Assembly (NCBI GenBank): GCA_027422505.1
Contig: JAPQWV010000017.1
Location: 12,339,501 to 12,403,500 of the forward strand
DNA length: 64,000 nucleotides
Origin: Craterostigma plantagineum
Lineage: Eukaryota > Streptophyta > Magnoliopsida > Lamiales > Linderniaceae
Direction: 5' to 3'
A program made the position numbers and the translations under genes. Position 1 is the first letter of the stretch. Every line of letters starts with the position of its first letter. The notes beneath the pieces are model-generated. The model made no database searches, was not told where the DNA came from, and saw only the letters and a list, made by a program, of their open reading frames with translations. Shown here piece after piece: positions 1 through 9,673 of the stretch.

Positions 1-2298
1 CACATTACATATCACCCCGAGGTGTTAGCTCGGCCCGATTCCCAACATCAACATTCGACAAATAATTCGGTCCCAGAGCCCGCGTTCCGATTTTTAATCG
101 GCCCGAAACCGTAACCACAGAATTCCCTCTCGATCTTAAACTAAAAGTTCTAAGTTTAATTCTTTCTACCGTACGATTCACTCCAACGCCAATTTTAGAT
201 TAAGTTTCAAAAATATTTTAGAAAATTTACAATTAACCCCTCGGAATTTCCGAAAATTGCATAATGACTCCAACTGAATTCATTAATCATTTATTTAAAC
301 TCAAAAGTTTTCTAGAGATTTGAAATTGACCTCAACCGCATTTATTGATTATTTATTTAACCCCTTAAATTTCTGAAAATATAATTTTCGACCCCTACCG
401 ATTTTAATAATTATTTATTTTTAATTCCGAGTGTTTTTCCGAAAATTTACATTTGACTCCAATCAAATTTAATGAAAATTTAATTATTCTGATATACTGT
501 ATTTTTGCAAAAGAACTCCTCGGCCATTTTTAATTATTTATTTAACCCTCCGAAAATTTTGAAATTATAATTTAACCTCGGCCAAGTTTTAAACTATTTA
601 TATGAAAACCTAAAAGTTGCTGAAAATTTCATTTATACTCTAGCCGAAACTCAACATAAATTTTTAGTACTCAAACTTTTGAAAAGTTTCAATTTGGTCC
701 TGATAAAATATTATTTAGTCCCCAATAACTTTTGAAAAGTTCCAATTTAATCCTAGCCGAATTTATATATTTATTTAGCATTCACATCTTTTAAAAAAAA
801 TCCTAATTTCATCCTAGACGAGATTATATAAATTTAACTAATGTCCCTAAACTTTTGAAAAGTTCTAATTTCATCCAAATCGAAATTATATAAATTTATT
901 TAGCACCCCAAATCTTTTGAAAAGTTCTAATTTCTCTCCAAAACAAATTCAGTAATTTCATTAAAATATTCCCTGTTTGAATTTTTACATTTTTAGTCCC
1001 CAGATTTTTTTTTTGAAACTTATCAATTTAGTACCCGAAATTTTGAAAATTTCACAAAGGACCCCTATTATTTATTCCAAATTTTAATATGTCTTAAAAG
1101 CTATATATTTCTTTAAAAATATTCTTTGTTCGGGATTTTACAACACAGACTCCCCAGATTTTGTAAAATTTCGATTAAGTCCCTAAATTTTTTTTAAAAT
1201 AACTATTTATAGGCTGTTTTGCGACAGTTCCGTAGTTTTCAATGATCCCGGGGTAAATGATGCCCGATGGTCCTCAAATTTTAACCACAGATAAAAGACT
1301 TGCAAATATAAATTCTGTCCAAAGGGATTTTTAATCCGAGGTTTAGATTGTAAGATATGAATTTGTGAACCTCCAGGCCGAAATGAATAAAGAAATCCTA
1401 ATTCTCCCCAAGTTTTTCTCTATCATCTTAATCTAAAGTCCTCTATCCCTATTTCCAAATATTCATAGATCTAAAAATGCTCAATCTCATGCTCCCTAAG
1501 CTAACCAACGAAAAATTCATGCAAGCAAATTCTTATTATCACATAAACACGACGAATTCGATGAATAACAGGCAAAACACGTAAAATTCACAAATCCTAA
1601 TATTGTTTACGTATGTAGGTGATCTTCACCTACCTTACGTCCGTAGAGGTTACGTTATGGGTTAGTTTTTTTTTTTGCGTGATCCCGACCTTAGAACTTC
1701 GATCCCGAGCTTCCCGAAAATATTTCTTCTCCTCCCTCTTCTTCTTCCTTTCTTTCTCTCTTTTTTTTTCCTTATTTTCTTTCTTCCCTCTCTCTCTCTT
1801 TCTCACGGCTCTTTCTTCCCCCTCTCTATTCTCTTTAGGTTATTTTTAAATTGTCCTCAAGAGGTAAAGGTGCATTAGGTTTAATTATTTTGGTTAGGTG
1901 GTCATTTTGTCTTCTCCTCTTTCTTTCTTTCCTATTTTCTTCTTCTCTCCCACGTCCTCTTCTTCCCCTTTATTTTTATTTGCCTTGTCTATTCTTACTA
2001 GGAGGCATATTAGGTGTATTTGTATTTGTTTGTTTTATTTTTGTTTTGGTTAGTTTTGTTTGGTTTTGTTTTGTTTTTAATTCTATTAATATTATAACAT
2101 TATTGATGAGGTCTATATATATATATATATATATATATTTGGGCTTTAATTTCTTATTTTCGGCAAATTTTAAAAAATTTGGGCCAAATTGTAAATTCTT
2201 GTCTTGACTCGGGAAGAATATCGGTGTATGTTCGAAATCAACTTCATACTGTCCGAATATTATTAAAATAATCCCGTATAAATTTTACGGGTATTACA
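1..2298 (-). mobile_element. Ty3/gypsy (chromovirus-type) LTR, left end outside window
   Basis: The block ends at 2298 in ACGGGTATTACA, the reverse complement of the LTR start TGTAATACCCGT seen again at 4634, 19957, 29051 and 53534. The last 150 bp (GGGCC-rich segment, then TTCGAAATC, then AATCCCGTATAAATTTTACGGG) match the end of the LTR at 17329-19957 in order. Inside are a pyrimidine-rich tract (about 1725-1830), a short AT repeat (about 2112-2139) and the 'gtaggtg...cacctac' inverted motif near 1613-1660 that other LTRs in the window share. No PPT follows position 2298, so this is a solo LTR or the outer edge of an element. The short ORFs here are translations of low-complexity sequence and are not genes. 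Confidence 0.75.
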
Positions 2299-2302
2299 TA
2301 CT

Positions 2303-2424
2303 CATATCACCATGGTCGACCTACCTTTTCGGGAATCCATCTATAGAAACTCTGAAGTTAAGCGTGATTGAATTGGGGCAATCTAGGGATGAGTGACCTG
2401 GGAACTTTGTCCAGGGTGCGTGTG
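2303..2424 (+). other. 5S rRNA-like domain, Cassandra copy 1
   Basis: The core GAAGTTAAGCGTG and the downstream GGGATGAGTGACC match the plant 5S rRNA internal promoter (box A and box C regions) in the right order and spacing. The flanks are diverged, and this copy lacks the CCC present after GACC in copies 2 and 3. It is not a functional ribosomal gene. It is the Pol III-type domain carried in Cassandra LTRs. Confidence 0.8.
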
Positions 2425-2566
2425 AGCGAGGACGAAGCACGCTGAAAGGTTAAATGGTGGTACAGTGGGGCCAGACTATCAGTCGGAGTGTGGTGGGCCC
2501 AACCTCACTGGTCCCAGTAGGGACCGATGCTACAGTGACACCCGGTATGGGACGGGACGTTATAGG

Positions 2567-2578
2567 TGGTATCAGAGC
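2567..2578 (+). other. Primer binding site (Met-tRNA type), Cassandra unit 1
   Basis: TGGTATCAGAGC, complementary to the 3' end of initiator Met-tRNA, lies just after the presumed LTR end GTTATAGG. An identical site lies at 3106-3117 in unit 2. Confidence 0.85.
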
Positions 2579-2838
2579 ACAACCTCTCACAGTACGGTGC
2601 TGGTTTGGGAATGAACCAGGCAGAAGCTGGTGGGCATGTGATGCCCGGGGCCGATGAGTGCGGGGAGTGATCGCCGGTGCCAGAGAGGTACACGGACAAT
2701 GAGCGGCTCCTGGCAGGCTTCTAGGCGAAGGGGTATATGAATGAACCGATCGCACACCCGAATGAGAGGGGATCCTGAGACTGACAATGTATGGGCATGT
2801 CAGGCTAAGAATCGTATAAAAGAATTGATAGTACTACT

Positions 2839-2963
2839 CATATCACCAAGGTCGACCTACCTTTTCGGGAATCCATCTATAGAAACTCTGAAGTTAAGCG
2901 TGCTTGAATTGGGGCAATCTAGGGATGAGTGACCCCCTGGGAACTTTGTCCAGGGTGCGTGTG
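2839..2963 (+). other. 5S rRNA-like domain, Cassandra copy 2
   Basis: Same organisation as copy 1. GAAGTTAAGCGTGCTTG matches the 5S consensus better here, and GATGAGTGACCCCCTGGGAA follows. It sits in the middle LTR, which is shared by the two units of the array. Confidence 0.82.
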
Positions 2964-3105
2964 AGCGAGGACGAAGCACGCAGAAAGGTTAAATGGTGGT
3001 ACAGTGGGGCTAGACTATCAGTCGGAGTGTGGTGGGCCCAACCTCACTGGTCCCGGTAGTGACCGATGCTACAGTGACACCCGGTATGGGACGGGACGTT
3101 ATAGG

Positions 3106-3117
3106 TGGTATCAGAGC
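3106..3117 (+). other. Primer binding site (Met-tRNA type), Cassandra unit 2
   Basis: Second identical TGGTATCAGAGC, at the same place within the repeat unit. Its presence shows that whole internal regions, not only LTRs, are duplicated. Confidence 0.85.
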
Positions 3118-3377
3118 ACAACCTCTCACAGTACGGTGCTGGTTCGGGGACGAACCAGGCAGAAGCTGGTGGGCATGTGATGCCCGGGGCCGATGAGGGC
3201 GGGGAGTGATCGCCGGTGCCAGAGAGGTACACGGACAATGAGCGGCTCCTGGCAGGCTTCTAGGCGAAGGGGTATATGAATGAACCGATCGCACACCCGA
3301 ATGAGAGGGGATCCTGAGACTGACAATGTATGGGCATGTCAGGCTAAGAATCGTATAAATGAATTGATAGTACTACT

Positions 3378-3502
3378 CATATCACCAAGGTCGACCTACC
3401 TTTTGGGGAATCCATCTTTAGAAACTCCGAAGTTAAGCGTACTTGACTTGGGGCAATCTAGGGATGGGTGACCCCCTAGGAACTTTGTCCAGGGTGCGTG
3501 TG
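3378..3502 (+). other. 5S rRNA-like domain, Cassandra copy 3
   Basis: This copy has the closest box C (GGGATGGGTGACC) and an intact AACTCCGAAGTTAAGCG core. It lies in the last LTR of the array, which breaks off about 110 bp further on. Confidence 0.82.
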
Positions 3503-3617
3503 AGCGATGACGAAGCACGCTGAAAGGTTAAATTGTGGTACAGTGGGACCAGACTATCAGTTGGAGTATGGTGGGCCCAACCCACTGGTCCCGGTAGGGA
3601 CCGATGCTACAGTGACC

Positions 3618-4634
3618 ATAGGAGAAATCGTTACCCGAATTATTCCAAACGTACAAATTAGAGCATTTTGTATAGGTCAAAATTAGTAAAAACCGAAGCT
3701 GTGCAGGACACGAATTACAAAACCTCTATTTCGACAAAAATCAGTCAAAAATCGAAAACATATCCAATTGAGGTGATTGAAACTGATCTGGAAAGCCAAA
3801 GAAGTTAGCTTTCCACATAATTTAGTTTCGACAAAAACCGAGCACAATAGCTAGGTCAAAACTCTAAGAACGAAAGTTGTGCGAACAGAATTTGCAAGAA
3901 CCTGATCATAAGCTTCTTCTCTTCTTTCTTCTTCTTTCCTTTCTCCTTTTCTTCCTCTCTCGTTCTCTCTCTCTCTCCCTCTCGTTCTCTCTCTTTCTCT
4001 TTTGGTTTTGGTTGCTAGTGAGCTCAATGATTGCTTAAATGTTTACAAAAGAGTGGGTGATTGTTTTTATTCCGTTATTTAGGCGATGATGATTAGATGA
4101 TGGTCTTTTGTTTTTCTCTTGTGATCTCTTCCTCTTGTTTTTCGGTTATGAGGGAAAATGAAGCTCCATTATTGCTTTATGTAAAAAGCTTTTCAAAATA
4201 ATTAAGCAAGGTTATGTGCATTAATTGATCTCCTTTTGTTTTTCTCTCCTGATCACTCAATAATTTTCGTCCTCTCACCCCTCCCCCAACGTGGCTTTCA
4301 TGTATACATATATATATTGATTTTTTTATTATTGAGCTAAGCCACTAACGTGGCTTTTTCCTCTTGGATTAATGAATCTAATGCTAATATTATATTATTG
4401 GGCCAAGGTATTTTATTTGTTTTTGGATTTTATTTCTTTTGGGCCTAATAATCTTTCTTGGGCCTTCATTTATTTTGTTCGGTCCAGCATTATTTTCGGC
4501 CCATCTAAAGTTTTTGGACCCGATTGTAAATTTTTGACTCGATTCGAAAAGAAATCGGTCTTTGTTCGAAAATTGACTTTGTCAATTTCGAACATTACAA
4601 AAATAATCCCGTATTAAATTTTACGAGTATTACA
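3618..4634 (-). mobile_element. Ty3/gypsy 3' LTR fragment
   Basis: It ends at 4634 in TTTTACGAGTATTACA, one base different from the LTR end at 2298, and shares the preceding segment (GGGCC motifs, a GACTCGATTCGAAAAGAAAT-like stretch, AATCCCGTATTAAATTTTAC). Directly after it, TCCTCCACCCCTTAAAAG (4635-4652) is the reverse complement of a polypurine tract followed by CGGGGAAGAAATTC. This is the minus-strand 3' LTR of an element whose internal part to the right is almost entirely lost. A pyrimidine tract lies at 3915-4000. The left boundary beside Cassandra copy 3 is not exact. Confidence 0.7.
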
Positions 4635-4652
4635 TCCTCCACCCCTTAAAAG
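4635..4652 (-). other. Polypurine tract of the minus-strand gypsy element
   Basis: Read on the minus strand, this is CTTTTAAGGGGTGGAGGA followed by the LTR start TGTAATACTCG. The same layout is found at 19958-19975. Confidence 0.75.
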
Positions 4653-5809
4653 AATTTCTTCCCCGAAATTATGCCGAATATTTTTCTGTTCGAAATTTAT
4701 GTTTCTCAGCTTTCCGTAGCCTCTTGAATTGAGTAAATCCGATATTCCTACGATTTTATATCGATTTTTTAAGTTGGTACTAAATTCTGGCTAAAAAATC
4801 TGACTTTATGCCCTCATTCCCGGGCTCTTGCACCCCCTTTCACGGCCGTGAATGTTCGTCACGGCCAGGTTGGTTAGTGTTCATGGACGTGACACTTTCG
4901 GGCAAGAAAATGGCTCTCTGATGTGCGTCACGGCCGTGACACTTTTCCTGCAATTTAGCAGCATGTTCAAAAATTCATATCCCCCAATCTAGATCTCGGA
5001 TTAAAAATCCCTTAGGATGGAATCTAGATCTCGCAAAACTGCCATAAAACGTTTGATTTGGCTGTGAAACTAAATATGGCCCTAAAATTATCAAAACGAC
5101 TTTACTTATCTTTATTATAGTTCGTCCAAAAGCATGTTTTGTACTAATATAATATTATTTGTGTCAAGAGGCCCACAATTCTAGAGAATTACCAGGCATT
5201 AAAGTTAACTTAAGGACGACAGGTAGGTGGAACTCACCTACAATACGTAAACATTATGTGTGTTTTATGTGATACAGGGCGTAGGTGAAACTCACATACG
5301 GCACGTAAACATTTTGTGATTTAATTGTAGTTCGGTGGATTATGTGTTTATATGTGAAGCCGATTACATGCATTACTGGTATTATGTAATTTGAATACTA
5401 CATATATGACATTTGCACTGCATATGCATACTAAGTCAGTGAGAGAACAATAGAGTTTGGTGTATCGGTGAGTGGGGTAGAAAGAGCGAGCTTCTTGTGA
5501 GATATTAAGTATGATGAGGAGACCATTTGGTCGTCGACTCCGGGTGGAGTTGAGGCTGGTACTAGTGCACCAGACGAGATCGAGACCTTCGGGAACATGC
5601 ATGATTATACCTGCTCGATGTGTCGTATCGATAAGGGAATCATTGGGAACGTGCAAGGATATACCTGCCCAATGTGAACCACCGTCGTTGGCGATGTCGT
5701 ATCCTTTCGAGAACGTGCAGGGTTATACCTGCCCGATGTGGACTACCGCTGTGAGATGAGATAGTGCACTCGGGAACGTGCAGGGTTATACCTGCCCGAG
5801 GTGGACCAC
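4653..5809 (+). mobile_element. Mixed LTR debris: short gypsy remnant, TCACGGCC module, and gypsy LTR 3' half
   Basis: 4653-4700 is the last trace of the minus gypsy internal region. 4835-5046 contains TCACGGCCGTGA palindromes and, on the opposite strand, a segment also found in the Athila LTR near 63590-63785. From 5215 rightward (GACAGGTAGGTGGAACTCACCTAC) the sequence resembles the plus-strand gypsy LTR at about 55020, including the short duplicated CACCTAC...ACGTAAAC motif. It is cut at 5810 by a copia-type LTR. No gene is seen. Confidence 0.55.
5588..5809 (+). repeat. About 60-bp tandem repeat in gypsy LTR
   Basis: Four copies of a unit centred on GGGAACGTGCAGGGTTATAC, followed by CTGCCCGATGTGGAC, start near 5589, 5644, 5708 and 5770. 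The first copy is the most diverged. The small open frames in both directions here result from the repeat. Confidence 0.8.
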
Positions 5810-6151
5810 TGTTAGGTCCTACGATTAACAACTCTATGATCCTAGGCATGAATTCTAAGTAATTCGATGATAATGATTGACATTAAGATTCGATCGAAAA
5901 ACTCAAATAAAGAACAAGAGAGAGAATTCGAGTAGTGTGAGAAAGTTCTCTCTCTAGAAATTGAATTGCAAGCCTTTCGGATCAATTTCCAAAACTTTCT
6001 CTATTGATTGCGATTGTTTACAAAGTATTTATACCAAACACACTTGGTATAAATATCTAACTAGTCCTAATCTAAGGACAAATATAAGAAAAGCCCCTAA
6101 ATACAAGGACATCTAATAAACTCAAAGCACAATTAGAATTGATCTTCTACA
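5810..6151 (-). mobile_element. Copia-type 3' LTR (minus strand)
   Basis: A 342-bp TG...CA block (TGTTAGGTCC...TTCTACA). It is about 80% alike by eye to 23987-24337, with conserved GATCCTAGGC, GATCGAAAAACTCAA, TATTTATACCAAAC and ACTTGGTATAAATAT. On the minus strand it is preceded by the purine tract CAAGCACAAAGGGGGAGAA (6152-6170), which makes it the 3' LTR of a minus-strand element lying to the right. The paired TATACCAA...TTGGTATA motif is a short inverted repeat that includes the TATA-like sequence. Confidence 0.85.
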
Positions 6152-6170
6152 TTCTCCCCCTTTGTGCTTG
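6152..6170 (-). other. Polypurine tract of copia-type element
   Basis: On the minus strand this reads CAAGCACAAAGGGGGAGAA directly against the LTR start TGTAGAAGAT. The stop codon of the element's ORF lies in this tract or the LTR edge. Confidence 0.75.
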
Positions 6171-6538
6171 ATTGCTTGTCTGCCTTAGTTGTCCTCGTCG
6201 GGCGAAGAATGACATGTGCAAGCCCAGCGCATGCTCAAAGTTCCTGAGCGTGTTCCTTAGCTCCATTTGCTCCTCGATATCTTCAAGTAGTTCCATTAGG
6301 AGCGGCTGTTCTCTCACAAACCTGTGGATTCTCAGCATCGTATCTCGATTGATTTCTTCCAACCTCTGATCTATATTTCTCCTGATGATCTTGAGCGTCC
6401 CATCACAGAATTTGTGTATCTCAGTCTTCAGCATCTTCCTAGTCTTCTTCACGATCGGATTGTTGTAGGTGACGCCTAGGACTGAACTGATGTGCACGTG
6501 ATTGTTGGGAAGCTCTTCGATCTCAGGTCCTTTGTTGA

Positions 6539-6554
6539 GCAGAGCGGTCATGTT
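6539..6554. repeat. Target site duplication of the LINE, left copy
   Basis: GCAGAGCGGTCATGTT, identical over 16 bp to 11755-11770. The run of T that follows is the LINE poly(A) tail read on the opposite strand. Confidence 0.95.
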
Positions 6555-6857
6555 TTTTTGGTGTAATGTCCCGTGTATATATATAATGAATAAGAAAAGT
6601 ATAGATGAGCGGGGGATGACCTCCGCGTCCAACAGTAACATGCTACTGGGTTCATACAATAACTAAAGACCCAACCAATCCACAAGAAAGAGGCCTATTC
6701 CCTACCAAGCCACGCGCCATAATCGGCGTATGGCAGCGCGCTGAAGGTCGTATTTCGTGGATGTACCACTAATACGCACGATGACCAAGGCAAGGACAGA
6801 CCCCACAAGCCTGTGAGGCGGGGTGACGATACCTTCCTTCCACCGCGTATTCCTAGC

Positions 6858-7685
6858 CTACCAGATGTGGTATACCAGCGAAGCAAGGACGTGGCGGTAA
6901 GCAGCATGAAGAAGATGTTTCCCTCGCCACCATGCTGCCGCCCATCGGACTCCCGCATGCCACTCTCGATAAGGCCATATCCATCGAATCCGACGACGCA
7001 AGAGCCGAAGACATTGCCGCGAGAACGGGCAATCAAAGAAAAGGTGCTGGGCTGTCTCATAGTGAAGCTCCCCACAAAGGACACAAGCTGGAGATCCCAC
7101 CCGCTGAGCTATCCAAGGCTTGTCCCTAGTCGAGAGGCGATCTTGTAATCCAATATACAGAATAAACTCATGCCTAAGTACCTTCAACGGCCCTCCAAAT
7201 AAAGCAGCCCAAGGAACAGGAGGCCTTCTGTACCACATCGCCTCTCTAGCCGAACGAGCCGTCATAGATCCATCTGTCGACCCCATGCACAATACTCCAT
7301 CCCGTTGCCCTCGTAATACTGACGGAAGTAGGCGGTTGATCTCAAGAAATTCAACCGCCCCCTGCCCAGGCCAATTCCACACCCTCGTACTCAGCACCAC
7401 ATTCAGCCGCGAATCGAGAGGCAGCCCCATCGCAATAGGGCCCCTATGAAATCTCTCTACCAGAGGCGTATGCATCAGCCAAGGGTCCTTCCATAGCCAG
7501 ATCGTGGAGCCACCTCCAACACGAAACGTAATCATGGATCTGATCAGTGGGCGTAACTGCAACATCTTCCTCCAGCTCCATGCATCATTCGCCGAGATCG
7601 ACAGGTCCCACAGCGATCGAGAAGTCTCGTCCCATAAAGCCACTCGACCCATATTGAACCCGGTGTCCTGGTAAGTGCACTCCAC
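6858..7685 (-). pseudogene. LINE ORF2 C-terminal part: RT thumb/linker and zf-RVT domain
   Basis: Continues the reverse transcriptase from the adjacent frame (7544-7780). Recognisable are WLWKDPW near the start and the zinc-binding region CVLCGELHYETAQHLFFDCP, which matches the C..C...E...HLF..C pattern of the zf-RVT domain at the end of plant L1 ORF2 proteins. In the family this region binds the element RNA. Frame changes near 7685 and 7780 show it is broken. Confidence 0.85.
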
Positions 7686-7885
7686 AAGTGCTTCAGAAGC
7701 AGAGCCTTGTTGTCAACATCAATAGATCGCAATCCCAGTCCCCCTTCAGTCACAGGCAAACATAGCACCTCCCATGCCACCTTTGCAGATGCCCCACCCC
7801 ACAGGAATTTCCTAAAACGTGTCTCCAGAGCTCTGATAACGCCTTTAGGTAGCAGGAATACACACGACCAATAAGCGTGAAGTGC

Positions 7886-9190
7886 CTACAGCACCGACTT
7901 GACCAGCTGTAGGCGCCCAGCATAAGATAAAGATCGATTGAGCCATGACCCCAATCGTTGATCCACCTTCTGGATAAGTGGAGCACAGTCTCCAATCGTC
8001 AACCGAGTAGTAATGAGCGGCACGCCAAGATACCGACCCGGGAGCCGCCCCACCCGATAGCCCATGAGCGCCTGTAACTGTCCTGTCAATCCTTCAGCTC
8101 GCCGTGATAAGTACATCTCGCTCTTATCCGGGTTAGGATGTAGCCCTGACAGCCTGGCAAACTCCGCCAATGCCTTCTTCAGAACTCCAACCGAGATGGC
8201 GTCCGCATGGCTGAAGAGAAGAAGATCATCCGCAAATGCTAACGAGACCAAACCCAGCACGTCGCATCGCCAGTAATACTTGAACTGCGGTTCCTCGGAT
8301 ATGTAGACCATGAGCAGCACATGAAGTACCTCCATTGCTAATGTAAAAAGATAAGGGGAGATGGGGTCCCCCTGCCGAATGCCCCTCCTTCCTTGGAAGA
8401 AACCCACCACCTGGCCATTCATATTCAACGAGAAAGCCGTCGTCGTCATGCACGCCCTAATCCATCCAATGTATGTAGGATGAAACCCCATGGCTCCTAA
8501 CACAGAAAGCAGAAACTCCCACTCCACCCTGTCATATGCCTTGGCCAAGTCGATTTTAAACATAGCCCGTGGGAGGCGGCCCTTAGACTTGTACCCAAGA
8601 CACGGTTCCTGAGCCAGCAACACATTATCACTGATCCGACGTCCAGGGATAAATGTCGTCTGGGAGCAATGGACCAAAGTAGCCAGGTGTCTCTTAAGTC
8701 GATTGGCCAAAATCTTTGATATCACCTTGTAAAGAACGTTGCAACATGAAATTGGTCTGAAGTCAGTTGCACGCCTAGGCGTATCTCTCTTAGGTATCAA
8801 CGTAATGAGGGTGCGGTTGATCCCCTTCAATAGCCTCCGGGTGGCGAAGAAATCCCCCACCGCTTGCACTACCTCATCCCCAACAATCCCCCATGCGGCT
8901 TTGAAGAATGCGACCGTATATCCGTCCGGCCCCGGTGCCTTCTCGTCCCCCATTGAGAAAAGCGCTTCACGAACATCCATAGGAGTTACTTCAGCGATCA
9001 TGGCTTCAGCGTCCTCTGGAGAAAGCGTGCGTGTCACCCTCTACGCACATCAGCAATACCAATCGGCGATGAGTGGTCCGAGTGGCCCAATAATCCCTTG
9101 TAAAACCCAACCAGCTCACCCTCCACTTGCTCCGGCTCTTCAAGGAGGTCGCCATTTGCCGATTCAAGGGACCAAATGCGGTTAGTAGCG
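7886..9190 (-). pseudogene. LINE ORF2 reverse transcriptase
   Basis: A long frame from about 9037 to 7886 holds the RT core: KAPGPDGYTVAFFK (RT block 1), FRPISCCNVLYKVISKILANR, FIPGRRISDNVLLAQE, FKIDLAKAYDRVEW (catalytic Asp), GIRQGDPISPYLFTLAME, and FADDLLLFSHAD (the YADD-like catalytic box). Just upstream (9060-9185), NRIWSLESANGD and GFYKGLLG are the usual linker between endonuclease and RT, in another frame. The enzyme makes cDNA at the nicked target (target-primed reverse transcription). A frameshift precedes 9037, and the 3' end moves to other frames. Confidence 0.92.
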
Positions 9191-9228
9191 CGTCTCATGG
9201 CCACCCTACGAAAGAAATAGGACGCTGG

Positions 9229-9568
9229 TCAAAAGTTGAAGACCCATAAGCAAAGGAGACAAAAATTGTCTCCCTCGTAATCGCCGATTCCACACGACAA
9301 TGGATAGCCTGAGTTGAAGACCCAATGATAACCACAGTCAAAACCGTTGGATCCCAGCCCCCCATATACGCGACGCTGGTCCATCATCGTAATCGAAAAA
9401 CCACTGCCACTGAGCTCTAATACCATTCGAGATGAATATAGCATTAGGCGCAGCAACTCTCGTCTCTATTAACCCAATCATGTACAGTCCCTCTCGAGCA
9501 ATCAACTCCCCCACTGCCTTCCTGTTGTTTATAAGGCCATGCACGTTCCACGAACCCACCGCTAACAT
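9229..9568 (-). pseudogene. LINE ORF2 endonuclease, N-terminal remnant
   Basis: GSWNVHGLINNRKAVGELI and MIGLIETRVAAPNAIFI are the first two blocks of the exonuclease-endonuclease-phosphatase fold of L1 ORF2, including the catalytic Asn and Glu. Only about 110 residues remain before the linker and RT. The intact enzyme plus linker would need more than 1 kb here, so an internal deletion has removed the catalytic Asp/His half. Confidence 0.82.
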
Positions 9569-9673
9569 AAAGGCACCCCAGTGCGGGCTGCATCTACTTT
9601 AGGGCCCGTTTGAACGTCGTAGTCAGTGACTTCAGGCATGTCCCGAAGTAGTGCAAATCGATTATGCTCTCCA

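Larger units (their letters stand above)
2299..3617 (+). mobile_element. Tandem array of Cassandra TRIM retrotransposons (LTR-internal-LTR-internal-LTR)
   Basis: A unit of about 537 bp repeats head to tail. The same landmark, CATATCACCA, lies at 2303, 2839 and 3378. Each unit holds a diverged 5S rRNA-like stretch, and the two complete units then carry a Met-tRNA primer binding site (TGGTATCAGAGC). No protein is encoded. These are the defining traits of Cassandra, a terminal-repeat retrotransposon in miniature whose LTRs contain a 5S RNA gene and which depends on other elements for replication. The likely LTR runs from about 2776 (TGAGACTGAC, after the purine run GAGAGGGGA) to about 3103 (GTTATA), roughly 330 bp, which fits the family. 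The first LTR is cut on the left by the gypsy LTR. The third ends abruptly after GCTACAGTGAC at 3617. Copies are very similar to one another, so the array may be young or homogenised. Confidence 0.85.
6147..6554 (-). pseudogene. 3' part of the non-autonomous copia-type element's gene, severed by the LINE
   Basis: Continues the reading of the gene upstream of 11755. Before the LINE inserted, the protein read ...NMTAL at the break. On this side it resumes as LNKGPEIEELPNNHVHIS and runs through a charged, probably helical segment (IDQRLEEINRDTMLRIHRF, then LLEDIEEQMELRNTLRNFEH) to a basic Q/R-rich tail that stops at the polypurine tract. I do not recognise a catalytic domain. Proteins of this kind, ending at the 3' LTR without protease, integrase or RT, are typical of large non-autonomous LTR elements. 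Its function is unknown. Confidence 0.65.

Noticed and set aside
1619..2207. Three overlapping hydrophobic frames that look like small membrane proteins
   Set aside because: They are translations of a C/T-rich tract and TTTTG-rich sequence in an LTR. No start context, family match or conservation.
2450..3326. Repeated minus-strand frames of 64-101 codons with identical sequence
   Set aside because: They occur once per Cassandra unit and run antisense to the 5S-like/PBS region. They reflect the tandem repeat, not a protein family.
2303..3502. True 5S ribosomal RNA genes
   Set aside because: Only the internal promoter core is kept; the flanks, PBS and unit length fit Cassandra, not a 5S rDNA array.
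5588..5809. CRISPR-like array (regular short repeats with spacers)
   Set aside because: This is plant nuclear DNA. The repeats are diverged, 60 bp long and inside an LTR.
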